This document shows positions 38,100 to 48,616 of a stretch of DNA of 64,000 bases, piece by piece. Positions within the stretch are counted from its first letter, which is position 1. Every line of letters starts with the position of its first letter. The position numbers and the translations under genes were made by a program. The notes under the pieces are model-generated. The model was not told the origin of the DNA. It did no database searches and saw only the letters and a list, made by a program, of their open reading frames with translations. This stretch comes from Hydrogenophilales bacterium 28-61-23 (lineage in GTDB: Bacteria > Pseudomonadota > Gammaproteobacteria > Burkholderiales > Thiobacillaceae), in NCBI GenBank assembly GCA_002281555.1, contig NCGJ01000010.1:258190-322189 (forward strand), written 5' to 3'.

Positions 38100-40988
38100 A
38101 TGAACAAGACTAGAAAAATCAGTGGCTTAGTGTGGGCGTTGTTGTTGGCTTATGGTTCCGCCGACGCGGCCGGATTGGGCAAGCTTACTGTCCAGTCGAC
38201 CTTGGGGCAGCCGCTCAGAGCGGAGATCGAGTTGTTATCGGTCACCAAGGAAGAGCTCGCCGACATTACGGCCCGGATCGCTAGCCCGGAAGCTTTTCGT
38301 CAAGCTCGAATCGATCGCCAGTCGGCGTTGGGCACTCTGCGTTTCAATGTCGATCAGCGCGCCAACGGACAACCGGTCATTCGCATTACCTCAACGGCGT
38401 CCATTCCCGACCCTTTCCTGGATATGTTGATTGAACTGACCTGGAGTTCGGGGCGACTGGTGCGTGAGTACACGGTTCTGCTTGACCCGCCAGTGTCCGC
38501 CAAACCGGTCGAAGTCGTCCGGCCGGCAACCACCCCCGAGGTTGCCCGTGATGGCGCGGCCAGATCCTCGGCCCAACCCGCGACGGAGGCCGCCGCCGAA
38601 GCGCCGTTGGTGAAACCGGCCGCGCCCGCGATTGCCGCGCCCACGCCTAAACGCTATGGGCCGATCAAGTCCGGTGAAACATTGCGCGCCATCGCGGGCA
38701 AGCTAAAACCGGTCGATGTCAGTCTGGAGCAGATGATGGTCGGCTTGTATCAGGCCAACCCGGGCGCATTCCAGAACAACAACATGAACCGCCTCAACCG
38801 CGGTCGTGTGCTGAATGTGCCGGGCGCGGAGGCCGTTCGTGCCAATACGAGGACCGAAGCGGCTCGAACCGTGCATGGGCATGCCACGGAGTGGTATGCC
38901 TACCGCCGCAAGCTGGCGGAAATGGCCGGCGAAGCCGCGCCGGCGATCGGTGAAGAGAAAGCCGCCGGCAAGATCGTGGCAAAAGAAGAGGCCAAGCCGG
39001 CACCCGCCGCCGCCGCGCCGAAGGACGTGCTCAAACTCTCCAAGGGCGAACCTGGCACAGGCGGCAAGGCGGATGCCAAGACCCAGGAAAGAATGCATGC
39101 GATGGAGGAGGAGCTGGCCGCTAAAGGCCGCGCGCTCCAGGAAGCACAGGATCGCGTCAGTCAACTCGAGCGTACCGTCCGCGATATGCAGAAGCTGCTC
39201 GAGCTGAAACAGCAGGAGGCGCTGAAGCCGCCGCCGGCGCAGCCCGCACCCAGTCATGCCGCACCGGCAACCCCGGCCGAAGAAAAACCCGCAGCGCCCC
39301 CGCCGGCGGAGGCCAATCAGCCCAAACCGGCTCCGGTTGTCGCCGCGCCCTTGCCCGTGGCTGAACCCAGTTCAAGCTGGATTTCCACGTTCATCAGCAA
39401 TCCCATTTACATCGGAGGCATTGTTGCCGCGATTCTGCTCTCGGCGCTGCTCTGGATGATGATGGTAGGCAGCAGGCGTCGTCAGGGTTTGACCAACTTT
39501 GAAGACAGCATCATGACCGGCGGCGAATTCAAGAATAACGCCGTGTTCAATGCGTCCGCGGGCAATGCGGCGGCGGGTACCTCAACTGAAGGCAGCATGT
39601 TGCTGACCGACTTCAGCCGGCTGGGCATGGGGGCTATCGACAGTCATGAGGTCGATCCGATCGCCGAGGCCGAGGTTTACATGGCCTATGGCCGAGATGC
39701 GCAAGCCGAGGAAATTCTGCGTGAAGCGCTGGTCAAGGACCCCAGCAGACATGAGATCGCGCTCAAACTGCTGGAGCTTTATGCCTCGCGCAAGGATACG
39801 ACCAGCTTTGAAACCACAGCCAGCGAGTTGTACGCTGGCACGGGCGGTCAGAACACGCCGGTCTGGCAACGTGCGGCTGAAATGGGACGTTCCATCGATC
39901 AGCAGAATCCGCTCTATCGCGTGGCGGCGCCGCAATCCGGATCCTCGCTGACACCACCCGCCACCGTATCGGCCGTATCGGCGCCTGTTGCCGCCGGCTT
40001 TGCCGCGACCGCCTCGCCTTCCGAGCTCAAGCCAGCCCAGCCGCCTGCCGCGCAAGCGCCAGCCGACCTGGGCGACCTGGAGGAATTGGCGGGAATCGGG
40101 GATTGGGGCGATTCCAGCAAGACCAGCGGCAACGATCTCGATTTTTCCTCTACTCCGGCCCCGGATTGGGGCGCACCGACGACGCCGAAAGCCGCGCCCG
40201 CGCCCGAACCGCTATCCGCCCCTGTATCGGAACGGACGTCGCCACAGGCGGACGATCACTCGATGGAGTTCGATAGTGCGCCCGAGTATCAGCAGCCATC
40301 AATTCCTGTCGCGGAACCCGCAGCCGAGTTGATCGCGCCGGAGCCTTCGTTTGGCGCCCCGGAGCTGGTGGGCCAGCCGGAAACCGATGAACTCGACTTG
40401 AGTTCTCTCGATAGCTTCGAGTCTGAGCCAGAACTGCCGGAGATGGCTGTTGGGGCGCATGAAGAGTTCGACGAACTGGCTTTGCCACCGGAATCCGATG
40501 CCGCTCTGCCTGAAACGATGCCCGTCCTCGATCTCACCGGCATTGACCTGGAGTTGGCTTCCGAAGAGCTGCCCGCCGCCGACGAACTCAGCGCGCCGGT
40601 TGCCGATCTGATTGAGGAGTTCGTGGCAGAACCTGTCGCGGAACCTGAATCTGAACAAGAAGTCGCGCCTGACTTCGATCAGTTCGCCGAGTTGGCCGCC
40701 GCTGATTTTGAGCCCGCGGCGGAGTCGCTGCCTGAACCCGCGTTTGAAGCCCCAAGCGAAGCTTCGCTGGCGGAAGCACCGTCGGTCGAATCTGAGCTGA
40801 TCGAGGCGGCGCCAGCAGGTATCGATGCGGAGTTGTTCGAAGAGGTCAATACCAAACTCGATCTGGCGCGGGCTTATCTGGAAATGGGCGATCGTGAGGG
40901 TGCCCACGAAATTCTTCAGGAAGTCATCGGCGAAGGCGATGCACAGCAAAAAGCCGAAGCTGAAAAACTGCTCGCCGAGTCAGCCTGA
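38100..40988 (+). CDS. fimV: FimV-like pole-organising protein
   Basis: The 962-residue inner-membrane protein has a signal peptide (ending near ADAA), a beta-rich N-terminal domain (LGKLTVQSTLGQPLRAEIELL) and a LysM-type peptidoglycan-binding segment near residues 184-240. A coiled coil near residues 325-375, one membrane helix near residues 437-457, a long acidic Pro/Ala/Glu-rich cytoplasmic region and a C-terminal FimV domain with a TPR-like helix (VNTKLDLARAYLEMGDREGAHEIL) follow. FimV localises type IV pilus and polar proteins. A GTG one codon earlier is possible. Its place before truA is the usual one. Confidence 0.92.
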   Translation: MNKTRKISGLVWALLLAYGSADAAGLGKLTVQSTLGQPLRAEIELLSVTKEELADITARIASPEAFRQARIDRQSALGTLRFNVDQRANGQPVIRITSTASIPDPFLDMLIELTWSSGRLVREYTVLLDPPVSAKPVEVVRPATTPEVARDGAARSSAQPATEAAAEAPLVKPAAPAIAAPTPKRYGPIKSGETLRAIAGKLKPVDVSLEQMMVGLYQANPGAFQNNNMNRLNRGRVLNVPGAEAVRANTRTEAARTVHGHATEWYAYRRKLAEMAGEAAPAIGEEKAAGKIVAKEEAKPAPAAAAPKDVLKLSKGEPGTGGKADAKTQERMHAMEEELAAKGRALQEAQDRVSQLERTVRDMQKLLELKQQEALKPPPAQPAPSHAAPATPAEEKPAAPPPAEANQPKPAPVVAAPLPVAEPSSSWISTFISNPIYIGGIVAAILLSALLWMMMVGSRRRQGLTNFEDSIMTGGEFKNNAVFNASAGNAAAGTSTEGSMLLTDFSRLGMGAIDSHEVDPIAEAEVYMAYGRDAQAEEILREALVKDPSRHEIALKLLELYASRKDTTSFETTASELYAGTGGQNTPVWQRAAEMGRSIDQQNPLYRVAAPQSGSSLTPPATVSAVSAPVAAGFAATASPSELKPAQPPAAQAPADLGDLEELAGIGDWGDSSKTSGNDLDFSSTPAPDWGAPTTPKAAPAPEPLSAPVSERTSPQADDHSMEFDSAPEYQQPSIPVAEPAAELIAPEPSFGAPELVGQPETDELDLSSLDSFESEPELPEMAVGAHEEFDELALPPESDAALPETMPVLDLTGIDLELASEELPAADELSAPVADLIEEFVAEPVAEPESEQEVAPDFDQFAELAAADFEPAAESLPEPAFEAPSEASLAEAPSVESELIEAAPAGIDAELFEEVNTKLDLARAYLEMGDREGAHEILQEVIGEGDAQQKAEAEKLLAESA

Positions 40989-41022
40989 TTTAGCCTGTTC
41001 GGTCCGATTTTCCGGTGAGCCA

Positions 41023-41640
41023 GTGTCCCTAGTGCCGCATCCGGCAAGTCGTATCCTGATCTATCTGTTGGCGGCCCTGGCATTCCCGGGGCTGCCTTTT
41101 TTTATGGTGTTGCCTGTGTTGCTGCTGGCGCTGCTGATTTTGCGCGTGCAGCGGCGTTCACCGCTGAATTTGCTTTTTCGCACGCGATGGCTGCTTCTGG
41201 TATTGCTTTTTGGCTACGCATACAGTCTGCCCGGGGAGCCGCTCTGGCAAGCTTTTGGGAGCCTGTCGCCCAGCCGGGAGGGGATTTTGCGCGGGGCGGC
41301 GTCTTCCATCCATTTGATTGTTTTGCTGCTTTGGCTGGATGTGTTGGTATTGAGCATGCCGGTCAATGATTTACTGGCGGGATTGTTTCAATTGATGCGG
41401 CCGATTGCGAAGATGGGTCTTGCCCCCCATACCGCCGCCCTGCGTTTGGGGCTCACATTGCGCGCGATCGAAGACCTCGAGCGCGGCAGCGGCAATCTGC
41501 GCGGTTTGCTCAATCTGGGCCATTCCGTCCCCATTCCGCAACAATTCTCCATCCAGTTGCTTCCATTGCGCGTTTTCGATGTGGTCACGCCCGGACTCTT
41601 GTTTGCGCTATTCATCTGCGACTGGGCAATCTTCAAGTGA
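41023..41640 (+). CDS. Predicted inner-membrane protein between fimV and truA
   Basis: The 205-residue product has about five hydrophobic segments, starting ILIYLLAALAFPGLPFFMVLPVLLL. A later LRLGLTLRAIEDLERGSGNLRGLL stretch resembles, only loosely, the cytoplasmic coupling region of EcfT/CbiQ-type transmembrane components. I do not recognise it with certainty, and no ATPase partner is adjacent. GTG at 41023 is my choice (GTG at 41032 is an alternative); the frame is open into fimV, but that part is not membrane-like. Its stop overlaps the GTG start of truA. Confidence 0.7.
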   Translation: MSLVPHPASRILIYLLAALAFPGLPFFMVLPVLLLALLILRVQRRSPLNLLFRTRWLLLVLLFGYAYSLPGEPLWQAFGSLSPSREGILRGAASSIHLIVLLLWLDVLVLSMPVNDLLAGLFQLMRPIAKMGLAPHTAALRLGLTLRAIEDLERGSGNLRGLLNLGHSVPIPQQFSIQLLPLRVFDVVTPGLLFALFICDWAIFK

Positions 41641-42506
41641 GCGTGATAAGCGCCGCCGCGGGCCGCGATATGGAGCCCGCTCTTCCTGAACTCGCGCGGA
41701 TTGCGCTCGGTGTCGAATACGACGGGCGTAATTTTTGCGGTTGGCAGACCCAGCCAAATGGTTGTTCCCTGCAAAACCATCTCGAGCGCGCCCTGGCCGA
41801 AGTCCACACCGCGCCGGTACAGACCGTGACCGCCGGGCGAACCGATGCCGGCGTGCATGCGGTGGCTCAGGTCGTGCATTTCGATATGCGCAATTTCCGG
41901 CCGGAACATGCCTGGGTATTCGGTACCAATTCGCGTTTGCCAGCGGGCATGTCCGTGCTCTGGGCGAAAGCCATGCCACCTGATTTTCACGCCCGCTTTG
42001 GCGCCATCGAACGCACCTACCGTTACGTCCTGCTGAATCAGCCTGTGCGTCCCGCCTTGCTGGCCGGCCGGGTTGGCTGGATACACGGCGATCTGGATGT
42101 GGCGTTGATGAACGAGGCCGCGCGCTGGTTCATCGGCGAGCAGGATTTCTCCGCATTCCGCGCCGCCGAATGCCAAGCCAGGACGCCGGTGCGCGATTTG
42201 CGCGCCGCGCGGGTCTGGCGCCAGGGCGAGTGCGTGCAGTTCGAGTTTCGCGCCAATGCGTTTTTGCACCATCAGGTGCGCAACATGGTCGGCGCCCTGG
42301 TCTGGGTCGGCTTGCGCCGGCGTCCGCCGGATTGGATCGGGGAGGTCTTGCAGACACGGGATCGGACCCGCGCCGCCGCCACCTTCGCGGCGGATGGCCT
42401 CTATCTGGCCGATGTTCGTTACGATGCGCGCTTCGCTGTGCCGACGCGGCCTGATATCGGTCCGCTCGGCTTCTTTCCACCGCCTCCCCCCATTTCACAG
42501 CCATGA
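41637..42506 (+). CDS. truA: tRNA pseudouridine synthase A
   Basis: The 289-residue enzyme modifies U38-U40 in tRNA anticodon arms. It has VEYDGRNFCGWQTQP and the catalytic Asp in AGRTDAGVHA. The GTG at 41637 (GTGA overlap with the previous gene) gives a short extra N-terminus; ATG at 41670 would also fit. The stop lies within a 15-bp tandem repeat shared with the trpF start. Confidence 0.95.
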   Translation: MSVISAAAGRDMEPALPELARIALGVEYDGRNFCGWQTQPNGCSLQNHLERALAEVHTAPVQTVTAGRTDAGVHAVAQVVHFDMRNFRPEHAWVFGTNSRLPAGMSVLWAKAMPPDFHARFGAIERTYRYVLLNQPVRPALLAGRVGWIHGDLDVALMNEAARWFIGEQDFSAFRAAECQARTPVRDLRAARVWRQGECVQFEFRANAFLHHQVRNMVGALVWVGLRRRPPDWIGEVLQTRDRTRAAATFAADGLYLADVRYDARFAVPTRPDIGPLGFFPPPPPISQP

Positions 42507-42539
42507 CGCTCACAGCCATGACGCTCACAGCCATGACGC
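42495..42539 (+). repeat. Three perfect 15-bp tandem copies across truA end and trpF start
   Basis: The unit TCACAGCCATGACGC occurs three times head to tail. Each copy holds an ATG in the trpF frame (42503, 42518, 42533), so the N-terminus of TrpF would read [15 protein letters not shown] if the first is used. The first ATG overlaps the truA TGA. Confidence 0.95.
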
Positions 42540-43153
42540 GCGTAAAAATCTGCGGAATCACCCGCCCGGAAGATGGCCTGGCCGCCGCCTATGCCGGCGC
42601 GGATGCCATCGGCCTGGTGTTCTATGCCAAGAGTCCGCGCAACGTCGCGCTGGATCGGGCCGCAAGCATCGTGCGCGCGCTGCCGCCATTCGTGACCAGC
42701 GTTGCACTGTTCGTCAATCCACAACCCGAGGCGGTCGTCGCGGTTTTGCGGTGCGTTCGGCCCGATTTGCTGCAATTTCACGGCGAGGAATCGCCCGAGT
42801 TCTGCCGCAGTTTCGGCGTGCCCTATCTGAAAGCGGTGCGAGTCCGGCCGGAAACCGATTTGTTACAATCCGCCGCCTTATATGCGGATGCCCAAGGGTT
42901 GTTGCTGGATGCCTGGAGCGATGCGGCGCATGGCGGTACCGGCGAACGTTTCGACTGGAACCTGATTCCCGCCGATTTGCCCAAACCGCCTATCCTTGCC
43001 GGGGGTTTGAGTCCCGCCAATGTCCGCCGCGCCATTGAAACGGTGCAGCCGTGGGCGGTGGATGTTTCCAGCGGCGTCGAGGTCTCGAAGGGCATCAAGG
43101 ATGCGGCGCTGATCGCCGCTTTCATGAAGGAAGTAAGAAATGCAAATGTCTGA
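42503..43153 (+). CDS. trpF: Phosphoribosylanthranilate isomerase
   Basis: The (beta/alpha)8 enzyme begins [17 protein letters not shown] with its catalytic Cys and has LLQFHGEE, the catalytic Asp in LLLDAWSD and [11 protein letters not shown]. Three in-frame ATGs 15 bases apart are offered by a tandem repeat. The first (42503) overlaps the truA stop and gives 216 residues; the third (42533) gives a more typical start with 206 residues. I list the longest because of the overlap, with low certainty on the start. Confidence 0.93.
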   Translation: MTLTAMTLTAMTRVKICGITRPEDGLAAAYAGADAIGLVFYAKSPRNVALDRAASIVRALPPFVTSVALFVNPQPEAVVAVLRCVRPDLLQFHGEESPEFCRSFGVPYLKAVRVRPETDLLQSAALYADAQGLLLDAWSDAAHGGTGERFDWNLIPADLPKPPILAGGLSPANVRRAIETVQPWAVDVSSGVEVSKGIKDAALIAAFMKEVRNANV

Positions 43154-44339
43154 TTTACCCGATGCGAAAGGCCATTTCGGCCCCTATGGCGGTGTCTTCG
43201 TCGCCGAAACCCTGATGGCCGCGCTCGACGAACTCAAACAAGAATACGAAGCCGCGCGCCACGATCCAGACTTTCTGGCTGAGTTTCATCACGAACTGCG
43301 CCATTACGTCGGCCGTCCCAGCCCGATCTATCACGCCAAACGCTGGTCGGAAATTCTCGGTGGCGCGCAGATATATCTGAAGCGCGAAGACCTCAACCAC
43401 ACCGGCGCGCACAAGATCAACAACACCATCGGCCAGGCTTTGTTGGCCCGGCGCATGGGCAAGAAACGGGTGATCGCCGAGACCGGCGCCGGCCAGCACG
43501 GCGTCGCCTCAGCCACCGTCGCCGCCCGCTACGGCATGGAATGCGTGGTCTATATGGGCGCCGAGGACATCAAACGGCAGTCGCCCAATGTGTTTCGCAT
43601 GAAACTGCTCGGCGCCACCGTGGTCGGCGTCGAATCCGGCTCGAAGACCCTGAAGGACGCGCTCAACGAAGCCATGCGTGACTGGGTCACCAACGTCGAA
43701 TCCACCTTCTACATCCTCGGCACCGCCGCCGGCCCGCATCCTTACCCGATGCTGGTGCGCGATTTCCAGTGCGTGATCGGCGACGAATGCAAAGTGCAGA
43801 TGGCCGAAATGCTCGGCCGCCAGCCGGATGCGGTGATCGCCTGCGTCGGCGGCGGTTCCAACGCCATCGGCATCTTCCACCCCTATATCCCGGTCGAGGG
43901 TGTGCGCCTGATCGGCGTCGAAGCCGGCGGCCACGGCATCGCCAGCGGCCAGCATGCCGCGCCGCTGTCGGCTGGAACGCCTGGCGTGCTGCACGGTTTC
44001 CGCAGTTATCTGATGCAGGACGCCAACGGCCAGATCATCGAAACGCACTCGGTTTCCGCCGGCCTCGATTACCCCGGCGTCGGCCCGGAACATAGTTGGC
44101 TGAAGGACATCGGCCGCGCCGAATACGTCGCCATCAACGACGACGAAGCGCTGGCCGCTTTCCATAATCTGTGCCGCTTCGAGGGCATCATCCCCGCGCT
44201 GGAGTCCAGCCATGCCCTGGCCCACGCCGCCAAGATCGCGCCGACGATGGACAAGGACCAGATCCTGTTGGTGAATCTGTCCGGTCGGGGCGACAAGGAC
44301 ATCAATACTGTCGCCCGCCTGTCGGGTATCGAGCTCTGA
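43140..44339 (+). CDS. trpB: Tryptophan synthase beta chain
   Basis: The 399-residue PLP enzyme has [12 protein letters not shown], the PLP lysine in [15 protein letters not shown] and the phosphate loop GGGSNAIG. It joins indole and serine. Its start lies inside the trpF end (14-base overlap). An ATG at 43146 is an alternative start. Confidence 0.97.
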   Translation: MQMSDLPDAKGHFGPYGGVFVAETLMAALDELKQEYEAARHDPDFLAEFHHELRHYVGRPSPIYHAKRWSEILGGAQIYLKREDLNHTGAHKINNTIGQALLARRMGKKRVIAETGAGQHGVASATVAARYGMECVVYMGAEDIKRQSPNVFRMKLLGATVVGVESGSKTLKDALNEAMRDWVTNVESTFYILGTAAGPHPYPMLVRDFQCVIGDECKVQMAEMLGRQPDAVIACVGGGSNAIGIFHPYIPVEGVRLIGVEAGGHGIASGQHAAPLSAGTPGVLHGFRSYLMQDANGQIIETHSVSAGLDYPGVGPEHSWLKDIGRAEYVAINDDEALAAFHNLCRFEGIIPALESSHALAHAAKIAPTMDKDQILLVNLSGRGDKDINTVARLSGIEL

Positions 44340-44341
44340 CC

Positions 44342-45139
44342 ATGTCGCGTATCGCCGCAACTTTTTCCGCCTTGAAGGCAGATCAGCGCAAGGCGCTGAT
44401 TCCTTTCATTACCGCGGGCGATCCCGCCCCGGCCAACACGGTTCCGCTGATGCATGCGCTGGTCGAAGGCGGCGCCGACATCCTGGAACTGGGTGTGCCG
44501 TTTTCCGACCCGATGGCGGATGGGCCGACCATACAGCGCGCATCCGAGCGGGCGTTGAAACATGGCGTCGGCCTGCGCGATGTGCTCGGCATGGTGGCCG
44601 AGTTCCGCAAAACCAATACGCAAACACCGGTGGTGTTGATGGGCTATGCCAATCCGATCGAGGCGATGGGCTGGGATGCGTTTTGCGGCGCCGCCGCAGC
44701 GGCCGGGGTGGATGGCGTGTTGACGGTGGATTATCCGCCGGAGGAATCCGGCGAGTTCGCCGCCAAGTGCGCCGCCGCCGGGTTGGACAATATCTACCTG
44801 CTGGCGCCAACCACGCCGGCGGCGCGCGTCGATGCCGTGGCCAGGCACGCGCGCGGTTTCATCTATTACGTTTCGCTGAAAGGCGTGACCGGCGCGGCGA
44901 CCATCGACATGAGCGAGGTCGCCGCGCGCCTGCCGGCGATTCATGCCGCGACCGGTCTGCCGGTCGGCGTCGGCTTCGGCATCCGCGATGCGGAAACGGC
45001 GCGGCAGGTGGCGGAAGTCGCCGATGCCGTCGTGATCGGCTCGCGCATCGTGCAGGAAATCGAGCAGTCCACGCCTGAAACGATGCTGGCTAACGTGAAG
45101 ACTTTTGTGGCTGGCGTGCGCGCCGCCCTGGATAAATGA
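44342..45139 (+). CDS. trpA: Tryptophan synthase alpha chain
   Basis: The 265-residue barrel has the catalytic Glu in [16 protein letters not shown] and Asp in [10 protein letters not shown], with [10 protein letters not shown] for phosphate binding. It releases indole to TrpB. Two bases separate it from trpB. The open frame continues upstream, but the ATG at 44342 gives the family N-terminus. Confidence 0.97.
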   Translation: MSRIAATFSALKADQRKALIPFITAGDPAPANTVPLMHALVEGGADILELGVPFSDPMADGPTIQRASERALKHGVGLRDVLGMVAEFRKTNTQTPVVLMGYANPIEAMGWDAFCGAAAAAGVDGVLTVDYPPEESGEFAAKCAAAGLDNIYLLAPTTPAARVDAVARHARGFIYYVSLKGVTGAATIDMSEVAARLPAIHAATGLPVGVGFGIRDAETARQVAEVADAVVIGSRIVQEIEQSTPETMLANVKTFVAGVRAALDK

Positions 45140-45149
45140 GGACACAACC

Positions 45150-46013
<864 letters not shown>

Positions 46014-46048
46014 GCCTGGAACGTCGAGATTGCTCGGCGCCATCGTTT

Positions 46049-47359
46049 TTGAACCGCCCCGCCACGCTTGAATCCTGGCTGCGGCGCCTGGAGTCCCGTA
46101 ACCGGGAGACCATCGTGCTGGGCCTCGACCGCGTCGCCCTGGTGCGCGACCGGCTCGGTCTGCGGCCGATGTTTCCAATCATCTCGGTCGGCGGCACCAA
46201 CGGAAAAGGCTCGGTCTGCGCCTATCTGGAAGCGGTGCTGACGGCGGCGAACTATCGCGTCGGTTGTTACTCATCGCCCCACCTGCTGCGTTACAACGAG
46301 CGCGTTCATCTGGCTGGCCGCGAGGCGACCGATGCCGAGTTATGCGAAGCGCTGGATGCGGTGGAGAACGCGCGCTGCGAGGCTGCGCGAGAGCCTGTGC
46401 CGTTGACCTACTTCGAACAGGGCACGCTGGCGGCGATGTGGCTTTTCCAGCGCGCCGGCCTGGATGCGGTGGTGCTGGAAATCGGCCTGGGCGGACGCCT
46501 GGATGCGGTCAATGCCTGGGATGCCGATTGCGCGGTGGTGACCAGTGTCGATCTCGATCACCAGCAATTTCTCGGCGAGACGCGAGAGGCAATCGGTTTC
46601 GAGAAAGCCGGCATCTTTCGCGCTGGCCGCCCGGCGATATGTGGCGATGCCGATCCGCCGGCCAGTTTGCTGGCACATGTCGGCGCGATTGGCGCACAAC
46701 TGTTGCGCGTTGGCGAGGACATCCGCGTTGAGTTCGGCGATGTCGGCTGGACCTGCCGGCTAGGGGAAAACGTCTTTCCCGCTTCTCCCCCCCGGGACTT
46801 TCCCGCCTTGCCCAGCCTGGCCATGCCCGGTCGCCATCAATACACCAATGCCGCCTGCGCGGTGGCGGCGCTTTGGTCGCTACGCGCGCGTTTGCCGGTG
46901 AGCATGAACGCATTGCGCGCGGGTTTGGCTGCGGCGCGACAGCCCGGCCGTTTTCAGGTCGTCGGGCAACAACCGCTCAAAATTCTCGATGTCGCCCATA
47001 ACCCGCATGCGGCGCGCGCGCTGGCGGCGAATCTTGCCGAGCTGCCGTCTGGCGGCCGAATCATCGCGGTCTGCGCGATGTTGGCGGACAAGGATGTCGC
47101 CAGTGTCCTGCAGGTTCTGCAATCGCATATTCATTACTGGCATGGCGCTGGTCTGGCTGTGCCGCGCGGTCTCGATTTGGCTGGACTGGCTCGCTTCCTG
47201 CAAGCCGCCGGTTGCGCTTTTTCCAGTCACGACAGTGTGCGGGAAGCTTGGCGTGGAGCGTGCTTACAGGCGGGGCCGGCTGATACAATCGTGGTCTTTG
47301 GCTCGTTCCATACCGTGGCCGAGGTAATGACCGAAATGCATGGCGGAAATGAACTGTAA
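46049..47359 (+). CDS. folC: Folylpolyglutamate synthase / dihydrofolate synthase
   Basis: The 436-residue Mur-ligase-like enzyme has ATP loop GGTNGKGSVCAYLE, LEIGLGGRLDAVN and DVAHNPHAARAL. It adds glutamate to dihydropteroate and folates. I chose the TTG at 46049 (LNRPATLESWLRRLE start, family-like); an earlier start would run back into accD. Its stop shares one base with the next ATG. Confidence 0.93.
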   Translation: MNRPATLESWLRRLESRNRETIVLGLDRVALVRDRLGLRPMFPIISVGGTNGKGSVCAYLEAVLTAANYRVGCYSSPHLLRYNERVHLAGREATDAELCEALDAVENARCEAAREPVPLTYFEQGTLAAMWLFQRAGLDAVVLEIGLGGRLDAVNAWDADCAVVTSVDLDHQQFLGETREAIGFEKAGIFRAGRPAICGDADPPASLLAHVGAIGAQLLRVGEDIRVEFGDVGWTCRLGENVFPASPPRDFPALPSLAMPGRHQYTNAACAVAALWSLRARLPVSMNALRAGLAAARQPGRFQVVGQQPLKILDVAHNPHAARALAANLAELPSGGRIIAVCAMLADKDVASVLQVLQSHIHYWHGAGLAVPRGLDLAGLARFLQAAGCAFSSHDSVREAWRGACLQAGPADTIVVFGSFHTVAEVMTEMHGGNEL

Positions 47360-48111
47360 TGGCTGAACATGTCGTGACCCAGGATGAACTTGCGTTACGC
47401 CGCCGCGCGCGTCGCCGTCTGGTCGGCGCGGTCGCCATCGCATTGACCACGATAGTGGTCTTGCCGATGTTGTTCGATAGCGAACCGAAGCCCTTGGGTC
47501 CGGAAGTCGATATCAATATTCCAGCAAAAGACGCGCCGTTTGAGGCCGCCCCCGCGCCGATGCAGCCGGAGCATGACCTGCCAGTCGAAGCCAAGCCGGC
47601 CGAACCGACTCAGCCACCTGCGCCGGTCAGCGATGAAGCGAAGTTCGAGCTGGATAAAGCCAAAACCGTGGCGGGCAAAGCCGAAGCTGGCAAGGTCGCG
47701 GCTAGCAAGACAGCGACAGCCGCGCCTGCGCTGAACGATGGCAAAGCCAAACTCGACAAGCAGGCCCAGCCCGTTGCGGCCGCAGCGGCCGAGAAACCCA
47801 AACTGAAGACGGAGCCTAAATCCGAGGCGAAGTCAGAGGCCAAACCGACGCCAGAGGCCAAACCGACGCTCAAGCCGGATTCGCCCTTCGCGGCGCAAGG
47901 CTATTTTCTTCAACTCGGCGCGTTTGGCAGCGAGTCGAATGCCAGTCAATTGAAAGCAAAAGCCTCCGCCGCGGGTTTCAAGGCCGTCATGACCAGTACG
48001 AATGGCCAGTTCCGGGTTCGGGTCGGGCCGATCCGGGGCCATGAGTCGGCCTTGGAATTGCAAGCCAAACTCAAGGCAAAGGGCTTCAGCCCGGTTCTGC
48101 TCGGCCCATGA
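47359..48111 (+). CDS. dedD: SPOR domain cell-division protein (DedD-like)
   Basis: The 250-residue protein has a short cytoplasmic start, one membrane helix (LVGAVAIALTTIVVLPMLF, near residues 20-40), a Pro/Ala/Lys-rich periplasmic linker and a C-terminal SPOR domain (YFLQLGAFGSESNASQLKAK) that binds septal, denuded peptidoglycan. The linker contains short Lys/Glu/Ala repeats around residues 150-170. The order folC-dedD-cvpA-purF is standard. Confidence 0.9.
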   Translation: MAEHVVTQDELALRRRARRRLVGAVAIALTTIVVLPMLFDSEPKPLGPEVDINIPAKDAPFEAAPAPMQPEHDLPVEAKPAEPTQPPAPVSDEAKFELDKAKTVAGKAEAGKVAASKTATAAPALNDGKAKLDKQAQPVAAAAAEKPKLKTEPKSEAKSEAKPTPEAKPTLKPDSPFAAQGYFLQLGAFGSESNASQLKAKASAAGFKAVMTSTNGQFRVRVGPIRGHESALELQAKLKAKGFSPVLLGP

Positions 48112-48118
48112 TTTTTCT

Positions 48119-48604
48119 ATGACCTCGCTGGACTGGATCGTGCTCGGCATATTCGGACTGTCGACTTTTCTCGGCGTAATGCGCGGCCTGACGCGTGAAG
48201 CCCTGTCCTTGTCCGCGTGGCTGCTGGCACTTGTCGGCGCAAAGCTGTTCGCTCCCTTACTTGCGCCTTTGCTGCCTGGTCTCGATAGCCCGTCATTGCG
48301 TTATGCGGCAGCGCTGGTGCTGGTGTTCGTGATCATTCTGATTTTGACCAGCCTGCTCGCGGCGCTGATCGGCAAGTTGGTCACGTTGGCCGGATTGGGG
48401 TTTTACGACCGCTTCCTTGGCGCGCTGTTCGGCGTATTGCGCGCCATGGTTGCGTTGACCGGTTTGACCTTGGTCGCGGGCTTGACCGCCTTGCCGAAGA
48501 CCCAGGCTTGGCAGCAAGCGGTGAGCCGTGCGCCGCTCGAGCAGTTGGCGAGCAAGTTGCAGCCCTGGTTGCCGGCTGATCTGGCAACACTGATACGTTT
48601 CTGA
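48119..48604 (+). CDS. cvpA: CvpA family membrane protein
   Basis: The 161-residue protein has four predicted membrane helices and the CvpA pattern LDWIVLGIFGLSTFLGVMRGLTREAL and LGFYDRFLGALFGVLRA. CvpA is named for colicin V production in E. coli and is linked to envelope stress; its molecular role is unclear. It lies 12 bases before purF. Confidence 0.95.
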   Translation: MTSLDWIVLGIFGLSTFLGVMRGLTREALSLSAWLLALVGAKLFAPLLAPLLPGLDSPSLRYAAALVLVFVIILILTSLLAALIGKLVTLAGLGFYDRFLGALFGVLRAMVALTGLTLVAGLTALPKTQAWQQAVSRAPLEQLASKLQPWLPADLATLIRF

Positions 48605-48616
48605 GGACATAGCGCC

